Source: Serilophus lunatus (taxonomy: Eukaryota > Chordata > Aves > Passeriformes > Eurylaimidae). From it: a stretch of DNA of 64,000 bases. Positions 1 through 14,464 of this stretch are shown one piece after another; position 1 is the stretch's first letter, and every line of letters begins with the position of its first letter. The position numbers and the translations under genes are program-made. The notes under the pieces were generated by a model, which was given only the letters and a program-made list of their open reading frames with translations, searched no databases and was not told the origin of the DNA. The DNA lies in contig VXBA01010948.1 of NCBI GenBank assembly GCA_013399895.1, forward strand, positions 375,483 to 439,482, read 5' to 3'.

Positions 1-3000
1 AATAGTTAGAAATGGGCTAAGCAGAATTCAGAATCCAACAAAAGTCCAATGTCAATCGTGGCTTATTTACCTCCAGGTCTGCAAGCTAATGCTAAAGAAA
101 AGTTAAATGCATTTATTCTGATAGTAACCAAAATGCTGTAAATAACATATCAGAGTTGATAAGCAGGAATACATACTATATATTGGGGGGCATAAAACAT
201 CCTAAGTGCTGTACTGGTCTAGTTTATTTTACTGCACTAGGCTTCTACATCTCGTCTCTCACCCTTGAGACACATTTGTATTAAAATTATCAGGTCCAAC
301 ACCAAGCCAAGGACAGGGACTGAGAAAGTTGAGAGTGTTCGGGTCACAGCTGCACTTCTGCTTGCAGCTGGATTCCCAACTTCAGAGCACTGTGGCTGCA
401 CAGGATGAAGCATCAGAAGACACCTACAGCTGGCAAACACAGCTCCTCATCCCCACAATCACAGGGAGAACATGGGTGGCATCAGCATCTTGTTAGCCAA
501 GGGCAGAATTTATGCACTCGCAGAGACCACAGGGATAATTAGTTTGAACACATTATCCACTACAATCCGTTTGTAAAGCCCTAGCTGCCCATGTGAGATG
601 CCAGGACATTTAGCCTGGCTCCAAGTGACCAGAGCATTGTGTCAAGCAGTGGGAGGACTAATGGAGATGGATGCTGCAAAAAAGTCAGTTAGCCAAGTGT
701 GCCAAAAAACCCAACTTCCTTACAATCCACCCAGTGGAGCTTCCTTCCCCAAAAAACTTCCCTCTGAAATACCTATGGAGTGAAGTAAACTTTCAAGCAA
801 GCCTACAGTAGTTTCTCGGAAGCGTTATCAAAGCTAATTATGTATACAATTCATAAGTTAATTACAAACTGCAAAAAAAAGTGAAGCTTTGTGTCTGCTG
901 TAGTAGAGGAAAATGTTACCACAATTCTTATTTAGTAGCAATCTTCCAAATCACGTGCATCACTGGGAATGTGCATGGTCCTATGCAAGTGACAGACAGC
1001 ACCAATAATACAGGGAGTGTCTTGTCTAAAGGCATGAGAGAAAAAAGCAAAACAGAGATAGTGCACAGGCATGTTGGAATCAAACACTAGTAGAATGACC
1101 ACGTTTTTAAAACTGTTAAAATAGGGAATAAAGTTATTTTAGCAGATGATTACTCCAAATGTCCGGCCATAGAAGAAGGCAAAAAAGTCATAAATGAGTG
1201 ATTGCAGAGGATCACTACTGATGAACACAGAGAAAAAGTTGATGGAGAGACTCTGTGCAGGCAGGTGTCAGGATAAGAGAAACATTAGGAAGTGAAGCTA
1301 GTGCCTAACCATTCTTTCAATATAGAAATATTTCTCACAGGTAAACAATAATATTACTTAGAAAACTAGCACTTTCATCCATAGTGACTAAATCTCTGTT
1401 GCCCAAATCAGAGGCATGCAAATACAAACAAGACGTATTTACCCTCTGTGCAGCATGGCTTCTGTCATACCAAGCTGCTAGAGATAATTGTCCTCCCATG
1501 GATGATGTTTTGTCCTCCCCCACATCAGGGCTGGGCATGACTTTGCTGCTTTGCTTCACCCATGCCAAGATGCTTCCCACCACCCTGGCTAATTCTATGA
1601 CAGCTACTGAAACACCTCTCAGGGGAAAGTTTCCCATCTATCCAACCCAATTAAAAATAAAATCAAAATTACATGGTTATGAGACTGTGGGCTCCATGAA
1701 AAAGCCAATGTATTTTAAAATTTATTAATCTTTGATGTTTTAGACTAGTTTTACTAGTTATTTTGTTTTTTGTTTTTTGCATGATGGTACGCTAGGGGAA
1801 TACCAACTGAACTCCAGCTGCAAATTGTTCACTCTGACGGTTTAATCTTCTGACTGTGACTGATAGCCTGCTTCTGTCAGTTAGCGAGCTGCTTAGGGGC
1901 TGTCTTCAGCTAATCTGAATTTTTTATCTGTGGATACTTTTGATTTGCACAATAAGTAGACAGATGACAGTTCAGGAGTGCACACATTCCCCAACGCCAT
2001 CACAACTAAGCTCCAGTGAAGGACTGTTGGTAAGCTATGCATAATTCAGTACATTTCTTAGAGCAACTATCACTTTGCAGTGGAGTGGGACTTGTGTGCA
2101 CAAGAGACAGTTTCTCAGGATCATCTTTTTTCTTTCACACTTTCTTGCACCTTACTTTCAGCTTTACGCTTTTTTAAACTACATATTTTTATACTACATC
2201 TTACGACATTTTTAGAACACACTTCTAAACTATTGTTTGGAAAGCATACAGAGACCATGACGCTACTTCTTAGTCTTCTTACTTTCCCACACAGCTTGAC
2301 AGTGTACAGGCCTGTTCTGTATCTAAACTTACAAGCTGTGACAAGTGATAAATATCCTAATTCTAAAAAGCTATTGTGTACCTCTGAGACAATTAAAATT
2401 CCTTAGATATCTAGATGCAGTACATAATACATTTAGTCAACATTAGAACATGTCAGAGAAATAATGTTTTATCCCAGGACACATCCCAGCATCTAAAAAT
2501 AGCCCTTCAGTTTAAATAAAAGTATTGTAATAACATTCATTGGGAAATCCCCTTTCCTCAGATTACAAAAGTGATATTAATCCCTAGATTGTCTGATGAT
2601 TTGTGCTAAGAACTGAGCAGAGGAGCTTATAAAAAATATCAAATAAATTATAATTTTTTTAATGAGAAAAATACTGGTTAAAAGTAATGCATTATTAATT
2701 CTTTCATCTAACCCCAAAAAATCATGCCATACGCTTCAAAGCACGTACTGAGCTCCAGCCTGCACTGTTCCACACTGTTTAGCAGTAGGAGAAGAAAATA
2801 CAAGAGTTTCTCAGCTTTTGGTCATAAGATGTTTTGATCAAGACACACCATTTTATTAAAAATATATAATTCCTCACTCAGTTTTGCTGAGTTTCTCTGG
2901 AGGTTTTACATACCTTTCTAGGAATGGCTGGCAGGAGCACAGTATAACTATAATGTGTGATAGTAAGGAAATGAACTACTAACTAAACATAAATAAACAT

Positions 3001-6000
3001 ACTTTTATTTCTGAGATGCATAGCAGTGGTAGGAAACAACTCATTTCTTCATTGACTGTATTGCTTCTCTGCTATTAGGGGTGAGGTAGAAGGGTGTCTC
3101 CCAATTCTTTTTTGACAGAAGCTATTTTCTTTCATTGTGGTAGTTTAATTAAGGACTTAAATGGAATTGATCTCCTTTGAGAGGGTTTCTTTAAAAAAGA
3201 AAACAAATAAAAAAGATCAAGGTCATGTTCAGCCGTAGAAAATTTCATGACATCAAGAACTGAGTGATTTTGTGTCACCAAGGTCTACTGTGCAGCATTA
3301 GTGCTGCTGGTGGTTGCTGCTGGCATCACTTCACCCGCTGGCCAGGGTACACATCATCTCCATCACGTTCTGGTTAGCAATTTTTACCTTTTTACACAGC
3401 AGTACACACTGCTGAATTACTAATAGCCTTATTAGCACACCATTTCAGTGCACTAACAGTGGGCCCTAAAATAACAAAGTAACTTTATGACTACTTGGTG
3501 AATTGGCATACAGCGAATTATATGCCCTATTCTGAGATATCAAGGTTTGTATGGGAACACCGCCAGCTATTCTGACAAGGTCCAGTTCCTACCTGAGAAT
3601 CAGAGCAGTTTATTCTCTCAGCCTAAATGTTCATATTTCTGCTTAAGTATTTCTGACTGTGTAGCCTTCTATGGAAGTAGCAATGGTAATTTGCACTGCA
3701 TCAAACCATATCAACAGATTATGAAGTTGTAAAGAGAATAAATTAAATATACATCATGTAGCCCAGTTTAATTGACTCCTTGCCACAAGGAACAGAAAGT
3801 CAAAGGCTTATTCGTAAACCACAATTCAACTCAAACAGCAGCAGCTTTCTCCTCCGCCCATACCAATGCCACAGGTAGACCTTTAAAGCTGCCACATGAG
3901 AAGCATGCTACCATTTTTCATGCTTTAATTCTCCAAGGGACTGAATGTTTGCTACTGCTGATGGTAGCATCTCTAGTGTCTAGTGTGCCAACAGCCTACA
4001 GCTTCTGGTATCTCCCACTCTGAAGGAAGATGTTTCCATTTTATTCAGCATAATGTTCTTGGTTGGAGAGTCTCAGTCTGTCATTTTTCTGCCTACAGTG
4101 GTTTTACTTATTTCAGACTTCAGTCAGCTTTCTTCTAATGTTTAAATTAACTTTGGAAATCCTAAGTTGAAAGCCTGTGGTCTCACACCTGTCACAAGAC
4201 AAAGAATCACAACATTTTTAGCAGTTTACAGCCTCGTGTAAGCTTGTCCATGCCTCAAGAGATTGCCAAGCAGCAAGCCGGAAGGAAAGGCTGTTTTAAC
4301 TGCAATTTTCAAGTTCTTGGATCACAACGAACAGGCTTGTGGCAATACTGAAAGCTGCAAAAGATACTGTTCCTTCTTTTATTGCAGATATTCTCAAGAG
4401 CATCTGGAAGACTTACATAAATGATCTCAATTTTTAACTGTTTGGACTAGATTAGTGGGATGGAAAAAATGTCATGGGTGATATTTCGGCCCAACCTCTA
4501 CATGGAAAAAGTTTTTCCTCTATAAATAGTGCTGCACTTTTTTGGCTGTAACACTTCTCATGCTACTAAATTAGAATTCACAAGTCTTCTGCAGGATTCC
4601 TAATGGGATCAAAGATTAGAAACATCTTTGAAGTTTGTCTTCCTTTGCTCCACTGTTAATACATACCTGCACTAATTCACTGTGGTTCTTCTCAACTAAT
4701 CAGCCACTCTCCCTCCCAAAAGGGGCAGTTTACAGGCTTTTCCCAAATCTCCATTTATTCGTGTTCATTATCCACATTTCATTTTGCAAGGGCATACAAT
4801 TTTGTTAATTGATTTTTCATGCACTATAAAGAGGCCAACTCTGTTTTCGGAAACCTTTTGGTCTAAATGTGATTTGCCGGAAATATTTACAGTACTTATA
4901 ACTTTGGTTCTGTTTATGGCTAGTATGGCAATTGGATTGAACTGTGTATGTGACAAATTCACAACATTTTACTCTTGACAGCGGCTATTAATAATACAAT
5001 TGCAATGAGATCATCTCAGTCTCACTTTTTAAATTTGGTTCCTCGTGAAAAAGATCAAAGAAACACTGAACCTCAAGCTTGTTTTCTTCTTGTTTAGGAA
5101 AACAAGATAACAGCCTCACTGACCCTAAGCAGAAATCACACAAGGGAAAACATAACTTTAAAAATGCTTTCAAAACTCCCATAATTCAAAACAATGACAA
5201 AGGTATTTCTTTGTCTTGCTGTGACTCAAAGTTGACCCACAGCTACTATATCAAAATCCTTGTATCTTTAAGCTAAANGGATGAAAAACTATCATAGAGC
5301 TTGTAATGTTTTTTGTCATTGATAGTAATTGGTTTAGTTGGGCAACTGTTTTATTTACTTACAGATTTCAAAGCCAGAGTGCCTCACTGTGCTCACTGGC
5401 TCCAACCTCACAGACAATACAAAATGCAAAATTGATCCAGAAGCAATATGTGGTACTTTTTGGAGATGTATCTTTATGGACTTGAGCGCATCTAGATTAC
5501 CTTAAGCTTGAATTTCAGAAAGCACAAAAGTGCAGATGAAGTCAATGCAATATCCCAGTTACAAGATCCACAGCTAAACATTCAGAATTAACCCTTTTTA
5601 AATATTGATTTATAAACTGAAATGAAATGAACAAGAGGGACATAGTGAAGAAGAAAGTTTCTTAAAAGTCCTGTAAGGTCATACTTCATTACTGGGAGAC
5701 TGTGAAGATTTTAGCTGTCATTCCACTAGAAGACAAATTAACCCAGAATGGAGAAAATAGAAGATATGTTAAAATAAAACAAAAAAATTAATAAGAAACC
5801 ATTTAAAAAAAAAAAAGAAAATAAGAAGAAGTGAAATGGATGGGCTCTTGCTTCTTCAAAGCTTTATTTCCTAATTTTTCTTTGGGCTAAATTAAAAGAT
5901 TCATCTATTTCAATGAATACCCACAGGGTTCACTTCTAAACGAGTATTTCCTCCCTCAATAGATAGAATAGGAAGATTAGAGTATGAAAAGGAGACAATT

Positions 6001-7391
6001 TATAGTGAGCTTCTTGGTCTTCAGAGGGGTTTTAATTTGGATATGACAGACACATTCCAGCTGATGCTTTTCTTTTTATCTTCCAAAGGACATTTTAAGT
6101 GTCAACGTTTCAAGTGTTGTGTGTCCCTAGAAATATATGTGCTATGTTTGTCCCTGTTACTGGCTCTGGACTGACTGAGGTTTTCCCCTAGACTGCAAAA
6201 TTCACAGACCGCCAGCAGCTCTCTTCTTCCTCATGACCTCTCACATCCCCATCAGATGGGATATTCTTCAGGATTCCTGAAAACTAGATGTTTTGGAAAA
6301 TGTGATTTAAAGATCGAAAAAAATAGTAATTTTAGAAATATCTTCATTGATTTCTTTGTATCACTCTAAGAAGTTCATTATACCTCAATAAACAAAGTAG
6401 TTGTGATCTTCTATTGACAAGCACAAAAACAGTCACGGGACACCTCTACAATAAAGAAGGCACTCATGAAACCGCCCATTATAAGAGTACCTAAGCAGGC
6501 TGCCACAGAAGGTAATTCACAAGACTGATTACTGAATCAATGTCTTCCCACAGAGTTAAAGGACAGAGACACTTTGGGTGTCAATAATGCGAATAATCTA
6601 ACCACGGGACCTTCTCCAGTGAAATTGGTGTCTGGCAGCCTGGTGTGCGAGTGGTTTGAACTACTTTTTACCCTCTGCAGATTAAACACTATGAGTGGCA
6701 GTGACTAAATTAGGCACTTGTAATCAGTCAAATAATCCTGTGTGGAAGTGGGCCAGGAAAGAGGATTTGTCACTATCCATCTCTTCCTTCTTGCCCTATT
6801 ACCAATTACCTGTGCAAACATTTGTACTCTCCTACCTCATTTTATGGACAGGAAAGTGAGGTAGGTAATTTAAGCCACTTCTAAAAAGCCAGACAGAGAT
6901 ATGTGCCAAAAACCAGAACTGGAGCTGCAAGGTCTGAGCCAGGACCATTTTAGAACACAGACACAGAATCTCCCAGACCAGCCTTCTTACACCTAAAACA
7001 TAGATTTTATATGGCACTTTATAACAATAACAAACATGATGATTAAGCACTATGTTGAGTTGAGCTGGCATGAGAACTTGGCCAAATTCTTTCTTTTCAA
7101 TTTCTTTTGCCAATTTCTGCAAGCTTAGCAGAATTGAGAGTTTCATGCATTTCTTCAGTTTTGACAAACTTAAGCTCAGCAAATTTAAAACTCCCTTAAA
7201 TATTTCAGGTTGGCATTTTCATATAAAAGTAGTTCTGCATTTCCAAACCAGCTTGATCTTCCTGCCTCTATTCAATCATTTCAAGGGATCATACAGATCC
7301 TCCCAGTGTGGAATTGCTTCTTTCTGCTGTGTGTTCTGATGAGCAGGGGAAGACATAACAGTGCAGATAGCAAACACATTATCTAAACTAC

Positions 7392-7423
7392 TAAAATATT
7401 ATCACATTTAAAATATTATCACA
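7392..7423. repeat. Short tandem duplication, 17-bp period
   Basis: TAAAATATTATCACA occurs at 7392-7406 and again at 7409-7423, separated by TT. It is a minor AT-rich duplication with no functional sign. Confidence 0.75.
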
Positions 7424-10400
7424 AGTACCATATCTAAAAGTGATTGAAATTAATGAACAATTTATACACCAACACTGTTGTTTCAATCTCTGCAAACAGA
7501 GAGAAATCTCGGTGCCTATACTGTCAAGTCATTCTTTGAATGTTTTTTTTGTTCCCCACCTTTAACAACTAGGGTATGAAAAGTAAATGCTGAGTCTGGA
7601 AGGCAGCTAAAATGTCTTTAACCCTTGCTCTTCCTGGCATATTGCACTTTTCCACATGCTTTGCCCCATGAAGCTGAGAATCCTAACTCAGTATAGTTCT
7701 ATTTTAGTCCTACTCACAGTGAAATGATGGCATAAATTGATGCTTCCATCAAAATATAAAGATCAGAACAAGATCAGAAGGGAAAAAAAATTGAATTTGT
7801 CATGTAGAAAACTGAACAGAAAATCAGTCATAGGAATATGATTGGAATGTTTTTTCATGTAGGAAATTCCCTGTATTTACATAACACTTATGTATTTAAG
7901 AACAATTGTTATACCTGTCTACCACGTGACAGTTTTGAATGTTCTACCGATTTCAAAGGCAATTAGGCATCTATTCAAGGCTTCTGTGCTCACTTTAATT
8001 TCCTCATTTCTCCACCCACCTGAATCTGACACTTTGACATTTTTACTTATTAGAATGGAAATTCAACATTTAGCAAGGCCATGCAACGCAAGGTCAAAAA
8101 CCAGTAAGAAATTCTACATATTGAAGAAGGGATCATGGAAATTTGCATAAAGCATGCAAGTTCATATTTCTATAATTTTCAACAAAGCAATAGTTGTCAT
8201 GGGATACTAAAACAAGTTTTGAAATATTCATCACCATTTTCTTGTTCAATCTGAAAAGAAATTGCTTCCGCACTCAGAGCTGTGGGTAGACACTGAATAG
8301 CATTATGTCTTTTAGTCTATTGCCTCACTGGAGAAGAATTGCCTGTAACACTGTGCTATTATTCTACTTTAAGAATCTTAAGCAACAGGAATTTCATCAC
8401 TTGAGTTGGAAGATTATTTAACAAATTAGTAGACCTTATGAATATGAAGTATTTTCCAATATTATATCTATGTTCTTCCATCTTTTAGACGTGTACCAAT
8501 TACCGCACCTTAGCTCATTCTGAGCAATCCACCCTTCTTCCAATCCTCTACACATCAAACTTTTCCACAGCACTTAACAAACTGTTTCCCATGTGGTATT
8601 TACAGCACATTAGAATCTGTTCTGATGAAGTACATAAAGCTAATTAAGTGAGCAGGATATTCAGCTGATCGCTCAAAATGCAGATACAAGTGAAAGAACT
8701 CTATACTCCTCAAAGCAGTAAAACAGAAGCTACAGTCTGAGCATCAGTTACCTCACTGCAAATCATGAGATAATACTAGGAATCACATCCCACAACTGTG
8801 AGCCTTTGGTGTGTGATGTGAACCTCTTAGGTAAATTTTATTGGGATAGACACAGAAAACGCTTCAATATTAAAATTCTAAAGGAAAATACACTAAGTTA
8901 GCTATTTTGTTATAAGTCAGATATTAAGAGTTTATGTTTACACAATTGTTTCTCTCCATTCCAAATCATACTGGTTTCAGCCTTAACATAACTTTCTAGT
9001 GATTTATTTTTTCTTATATTTTGCAGAATACATTCACACTCCTCTTAGATTGAGCTATCTCAATTTTTCCTTTGTAGTCAAATTAGACTGTAAACAAGCA
9101 ACAAGTTTTTTGACATTAAAAAACCCCCTTTGTCTAAATAAAGAATAATGGTTTTAGATATCATGCATTTTTGAAAACCTCAAAGGTAGCAAGCCAGAAA
9201 TAAGGGTAAACTTAAATTTTTCAGGTAATCTTGAACAAAAATATTAGTGGACAAACCTATCTATGCCACAGAACAAATCTGGGCAGGGCTGATAGCAGGA
9301 CCTGCAGCTGAGCCTCAGCCTGAGGTTTCCTAGATGTCTGATAGGTGTCAATCTGTCTGGCTTTGCCCAAAAAGAAGACATCACACAGGCCTTTCTGCAC
9401 TGTAGTATTGTGTATCACTGCACTTTCTCTGATGTGACAAGCCACAGGATGGGAGGTGTGAAAGTGGCAGGGGTAGCTGCAGGCTCCACACAGAGCAGCA
9501 AGGAACATTAGTAGCAACAAAGGATGGACGCCCCCCGCCTCAATTGGTATAGCGAACTCTCACTTCCTCCATTTTTCTGAGCTGTTTTATTCAAACACAA
9601 CTAACTGCCCTTGTACTCCATATTGAACAAAGAGATCACTCTGAACCATTTTAACCATGTAATTTTGAACAGGGCAGGACAGATAGTGGTGATGCATGCT
9701 GAGCTCCTGTTTCATCCTAGAATCCAGCTTTGAAATAGAATAGTCTTTGGCTTCTGACATTATATCCCACCTCCTTCAGTAAGATGCAAAGCTGCCTTAC
9801 ATGCCACCATCACCACAAATGAGCTTCATAGACCTTAGCTTCCCTGCATGCAAACCACAAGTTACACATAGGCACCAAAAAGTAGATTTTTAGATGGCCA
9901 AAACAGACTAGTGACCCTGGCCTGCACATCAATTCCCTGATGCAGAAGCTGGTGAGATGCTGAGCAGTTGGCATAACAGAGGTGTCCCTCCAGCCTCAAC
10001 ACAAAATTGGACAGGACCTCACAGGAGCAGAGCCCCTGTTCTGATCAGCCCCTGACTGATCCTGACTAGCTGCTGGTGGCATGACTGTCACAGTAGGCAT
10101 GTTATCAGCAAACAGCAGCCTGGCATATACCCACAGTCCCAGCACAGAACTCAAGGAAGACCAGAGGACAAACAGGCAAGTGCTGCACAGTCTGCCCTGT
10201 TCTACCATGGGAAAAAAGCACAGTCCCACCATTGCAAATCCATTTAATTGAGCCAATCTGGAAAAGAGAGGTATTGCCAGAAATTCAACCAAGGAGCATA
10301 GCACAGGCTCCATGCACATCCAGGCTTACCGCCTTTAGACGGGTCACGAGACAGGGAGAATTCTGATGAAGAACAAAGCTGCCGCATCACAGATCCACTA

Positions 10401-10858
10401 ACAAACTTCCCCTCAACACAAACATCATGCCTCTTTACTCTAAACAGGTGGGGCTTTACTCTCTAGACAGAGACATTAGTTAGGACTTCTAAAAGGAAAT
10501 GTGTTTGGGAAGGGCTAGCACCACATCACATCTGGCAGAGAAGAGAAAAGAAAGAAAAGGATTCCACTAGGGGCCTCTAAAGAATCATTGTTTACCCTAA
10601 AACACTCTGTCCCTAAAATTAACCTGTGTTTTCCTCTCACCTAGCCAAAGTCACTGACTTTTTAGTAAATTACAATACATAATGATTTTTGTTTGGTTGG
10701 GTTTGGGTTTTCTTCCTTCTCAACTTAATTAAATCCAGCAATGGTCTACAAAAACCACTGCTGCTGGCATCACCATGGGGTGTCAAGCCAGATAGAATCC
10801 CTCAAGAAGGATATAGGTGTCTAGATAACTGGTTGCACGGAATGTATGAGTCTGGCCT

Positions 10859-11797
10859 TTGTACCATGTGACTGTGCCAATGACACCTGTGTATGGTGCA
10901 ACCAGGTGAATGATCTGTCCTGTTTAGCAGCAGAGCTTAAGGATGAAGTAGAAAGGCTGGGAAATATGAAGGAGAGTGAAAGGGAAATAGACTAGTGGAG
11001 TCAGATTCTTTCAACCCTGAAAGAAACCCAGAAGGACTCAGAGAAGCCTTGCCTCTCTTGCCATCAGGCAGAAGGCACAGACCAGGTAGATGGGATGGAA
11101 TGGAAACAGCCCCCTGATTGGAGAGGTAGAAGAAACCCCTCCTGACTCCCACTGCTTTCCCCGTTGCCCTTAAAGAATACGTATGAGGCCCTGGACCTAG
11201 AGAGTCAGGTATATGACACTCAAAAAAGAAAAAGAAGAAGATATGTCTCGAAGGTCTCCCCATTGCACTCTGTATGGATCACTACCTCAGCTATTAAGAG
11301 AAGAAGTAGTAGGTGATTCCTTTCTGAAGGGAAGTGAGGGCCCGGTATGCCAACAAGACCCATCCCATAGGGAAGTATGCTGCCACCCTGGGGCCCAGGT
11401 AAGGGATATCACCAGGAGATTCCCTGAGCTAATTTGGCCCTCTTACTATTATCCACTGCTGGTAGTCCACATTGGCAGTGATAAGACTGATAAAACAATT
11501 ACCAGAGCAATTAAAAAAGATTTCAGGGTTCTGGGTCAATTGATTGGTGGGACAGGTGCACAGATGGTGTTGGCCTGTTTCTACAGTAGCAGGGATAAAT
11601 GAGGAAAGGAGCAGGAAAACCCATTTTACTAACAAGAGGCTTAAAGATTGATGCTTCCAGTGGAATGTTGGGTTTTTTTGGATCATGGGGCAATTTTCAT
11701 GGTCCCTGCTGGACTCCTGCTGGAGTCAGACGGACCTATCTACCTAGCAAGGGCAAAAGAACTCTAGCCTATAAGAGCTGATCATGAGGGCTTTAAA
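10859..11797 (+). pseudogene. CR1 ORF1 remnant (SGNH-esterase-like)
   Basis: The N-terminal part around 10880-11100 resembles the Cys-containing and coiled-coil-like start of CR1 ORF1 (CNQVNDL, ELKDEVERL, CLSCHQAEGTDQ). The 11213-11602 frame carries VVGDSFLKGSEGP, which fits the GDS block of the esterase-like domain. It continues through HREVCCHPGAQVRDITRRFPEL and PLLVVHIGSD, then stops at 11602. Downstream, in another frame, SKGKRTLA marks the C-terminal end. At least one stop and one frameshift interrupt it. Confidence 0.85.
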
Positions 11798-11859
11798 CTA
11801 GGTTTGAAGGGGGCAGGGGATGAAACCAGGCTCTCAAGAGCTGAGCATAAGGATGGTAA

Positions 11860-14404
11860 GCCAGAGTTAGGAGTGAAATCAAAAGCCCAGCTGAAGTGCA
11901 TGTACACTAATGCATGCAGCACGGGTAACAAACAAAAGGAGCTGGAAACCATCATGGAGCAGGAAGGCTATGATGTAGTCACCATCACAGAAATGTGACG
12001 GGATGACTTGCATGACTGGAGTGCTGCCACAGATGGCTACATGATCTTCAGAGAGACAGAAGAGGTGGGAAAGATGGAGGGGTGGCTCTGTATGTTAGAG
12101 AGTCTCTTGATTCTGTAGAACTTGAAGTCAGTGTCAATAAGGTTGAGTGCCTATGGGTCAGAATCAGGGGGAAGGCTGACTTTCTGGTGGGAGTTCACTA
12201 TAGACCACTGAACCAGGATGAAGAGGCAGATGAATTATTCTACAAGCAGCTGGTGGATGTTTCCAAATCACCAGCCCTTGCTCTTGTGGGAGGCTTTAAC
12301 CTGCCAGATGTCTGCTAGGAACTCAACACAGCGGAGAAGAGGGAGTCTAGGAGGTTCTTGGAATGCATGGAGAAGTTCATGTTGCATCTGACAAACAAAC
12401 CTACCAGGGGTGGGGCCCTGCTAGACCTGCTGTTTACTAACAGAGAAGAGCTGGTGGGAGATGTGACGGTTGGAGGCCATATTTGGCGCAGTGACCACGA
12501 AATTACGGAGTTTTCAAAATTCAGTAGAGTAAGGAGGGATATGAACAAAACCTCTACCCTAGACTTCCAGAGGGCAGACTTTGGCCTATTCAAGAGGCTG
12601 GTTCACAGCATACCTTAGGAAACAGCCCTTAAAAACAAAGGGGTCCAGGAAGGATGGACATACTTCAAGGAAGAAATCTTGAAAGCACAAGAGCAGGCTG
12701 TACCAGTGTGTTGAAAGGTGAGCTGGTTGGGGAGACAGCTGGCATGGCTGGACAGGGAACTTTTGGAGGAACTTAAGGGAAAAAAAGAGCTCATCACTTT
12801 TAGAAAAAGGGGCAGGTATCTCAAGAAGTGTTTAAGAATGTCATTAGGTCATGTAGAAAGAAAATCAGAGAGGCAAAAGCACAATTTGAACGTAATCTGG
12901 CCGCTTCTGTTAAGGATAACAAAAAATGTTTTTATAAATACATTAATAGCAAAAGGAGGGGCAAGGAAAATCTCCCTTCTTTGTTGGACATACAGGGGAA
13001 TATAGTTACCAAAGACGAGGAAATGGCTGAGGTACTTAACACCTTCTTTGCCTCAGTTTTCAACAAAAAGACAGGTTGTCCTCAGGACAGCTGGCCTCCT
13101 GAGCTTGTAGACAAGGACGGGGAGCCAAACAGTCCCCCTGCAATCCAGGAGGAAGCAGTTAGTGGCCTTCTGAGCCACTTAGATATTCATAAGACTATTG
13201 GACCAGATGGGATCCATCCTAGGGTGATGAGGGAGCTGGTGGAAGAGCCAAGTCATTTTCCATCATTTATCACCAGTCCTGGCTCACCAGGGAGGTCCCA
13301 GATGACTGGAAGTTGGCCAGTGTGACACCTATCCATAAGAAGGGCCAGAAAGAAGATCTGGGAAACTACAGGCTTGTCGTCCTGACCACAGTGCCTGGCA
13401 AGGTTATGGAACAGATCATCCCGAGTGCAATCACACAGGACCTACAGGATGGACGAGGGATTAGACCTTTGACACCATCTCCCATAGCAAACTCCTGGGA
13501 AAGCTGGCAGCCCATGTCTCGGACAGGTGCACTCTGTGCTGGGTTAAGAACTGGCTGGATGGCCTGGCCCAGAGAGTGGGGTGAATGGTACCATTTCCAG
13601 TTGGCAGCCAGTCAATAGTGGTGTCCCCTAGGGATCAGTGTTGGGTCCAATCCCGTTTAATAACTTTATTGAAGATCTAGATGAGGGGATTGAGTCCCCC
13701 ATTAGCTAATTTTCAGATAACATCAAGTTGTGGGAGAGTGTCAATCTGCTGGAGGGTGGAAGAGCTCTGCAGATGGACCTAACAGGCTGGATACATGGAT
13801 GGAACACAAAGGAACGAGGTTCAACAAGTCTAAGTGCCAGGTCCTGCACTTTGGCCACAACAACCCTCTCCAAAGCTACAGGCTGGGGACAGAGTGGCTG
13901 GAGAGCAGCCTGGCAGAAAGGGACGTACTGATTGACAGGAAACTGAACATGAGCCAGCAGTGTGCTCAGGTGGCCAAGAAGGCCAATGGCATCCTGGCCT
14001 GCATCAAGGTCAGTGTGGCCAGCACGACTAGGGAAGTGATCCTTCCCTTGCACTCAGCCCTGGCTAGGCTGCACCTTGAGTACTGTGTCCAGTTCTGGGT
14101 CCCTCGATTTAGGAAGGATGATGAGGCGCTGTAATGTGTCCAAAGAATGGGAACAAGGATGGTGAAGGATCTGAAGCAGAGGTCCTATAAGGAGTGGCTG
14201 AGGGAGCTGGGGTTGTTTAGCCTGGAGAAGAGGAGGCTCAGGTGTGACCTTATTGCTCTCTACAGCTGCCTGAAAGGAGGTTGCAGCCAGTTGGGTATTG
14301 GTCTCTTCTCCCAGGCAACTAGCAATAAGACAAGAGAGCAGAGCCTTAAGCTGTGTCAGAGGAGGTTTAAGTTTGGGTCAAACACTGGACTCGATGATCT
14401 CTGA
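11860..14404 (+). pseudogene. CR1 ORF2 remnant (endonuclease and reverse transcriptase)
   Basis: The endonuclease part reads NACSTGNKQKELE, GYDVVTITEM, then after a stop and frame change ALYVRESLD and VGVHYRP. The usual GDFN block is GGFN here (12289-12300), while the SDHE block (12490-12501) is kept. The RT part has KTIGPDGIHPRVMREL (near 13190), VTPIHKKGQKEDLGNYR (near 13320-13370) and VPGKVMEQII. After GIRP (near 13465) about 40 residues containing the first catalytic RT block are missing and the sequence resumes near the following conserved block. The FADD box is FSDN (13710-13721). KCQVLHFGHNNPLQSYRLG and ELGLFSLEKRRLR follow. Another deletion removes the last part of the protein before the tail. 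Confidence 0.9.
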
Positions 14405-14424
14405 GGTCTTTTTCAACCTAACTC

Positions 14425-14463
<39 letters not shown>

Positions 14464-14464
14464 G
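14425..14464 (+). repeat. CR1 terminal 8-bp tandem tail
   Basis: Four exact ATTCTGTC units are followed by one ATTCTGTG unit. CR1 elements end in short 8-bp tandem repeats of this kind rather than poly(A), so this fixes the 3' end and the plus orientation of the element. The first four units are more uniform than the rest of the decayed copy, suggesting slippage after insertion. Confidence 0.93.

Noticed and set aside
1384..1728. Overlapping 114- and 100-codon ORFs on the two strands
   Set aside because: There is no family similarity, no repeat signature and no splice context. They are probably chance.
5278..5278. Single N as a biological gap
   Set aside because: It is one ambiguous base from assembly or consensus calling and interrupts no feature.
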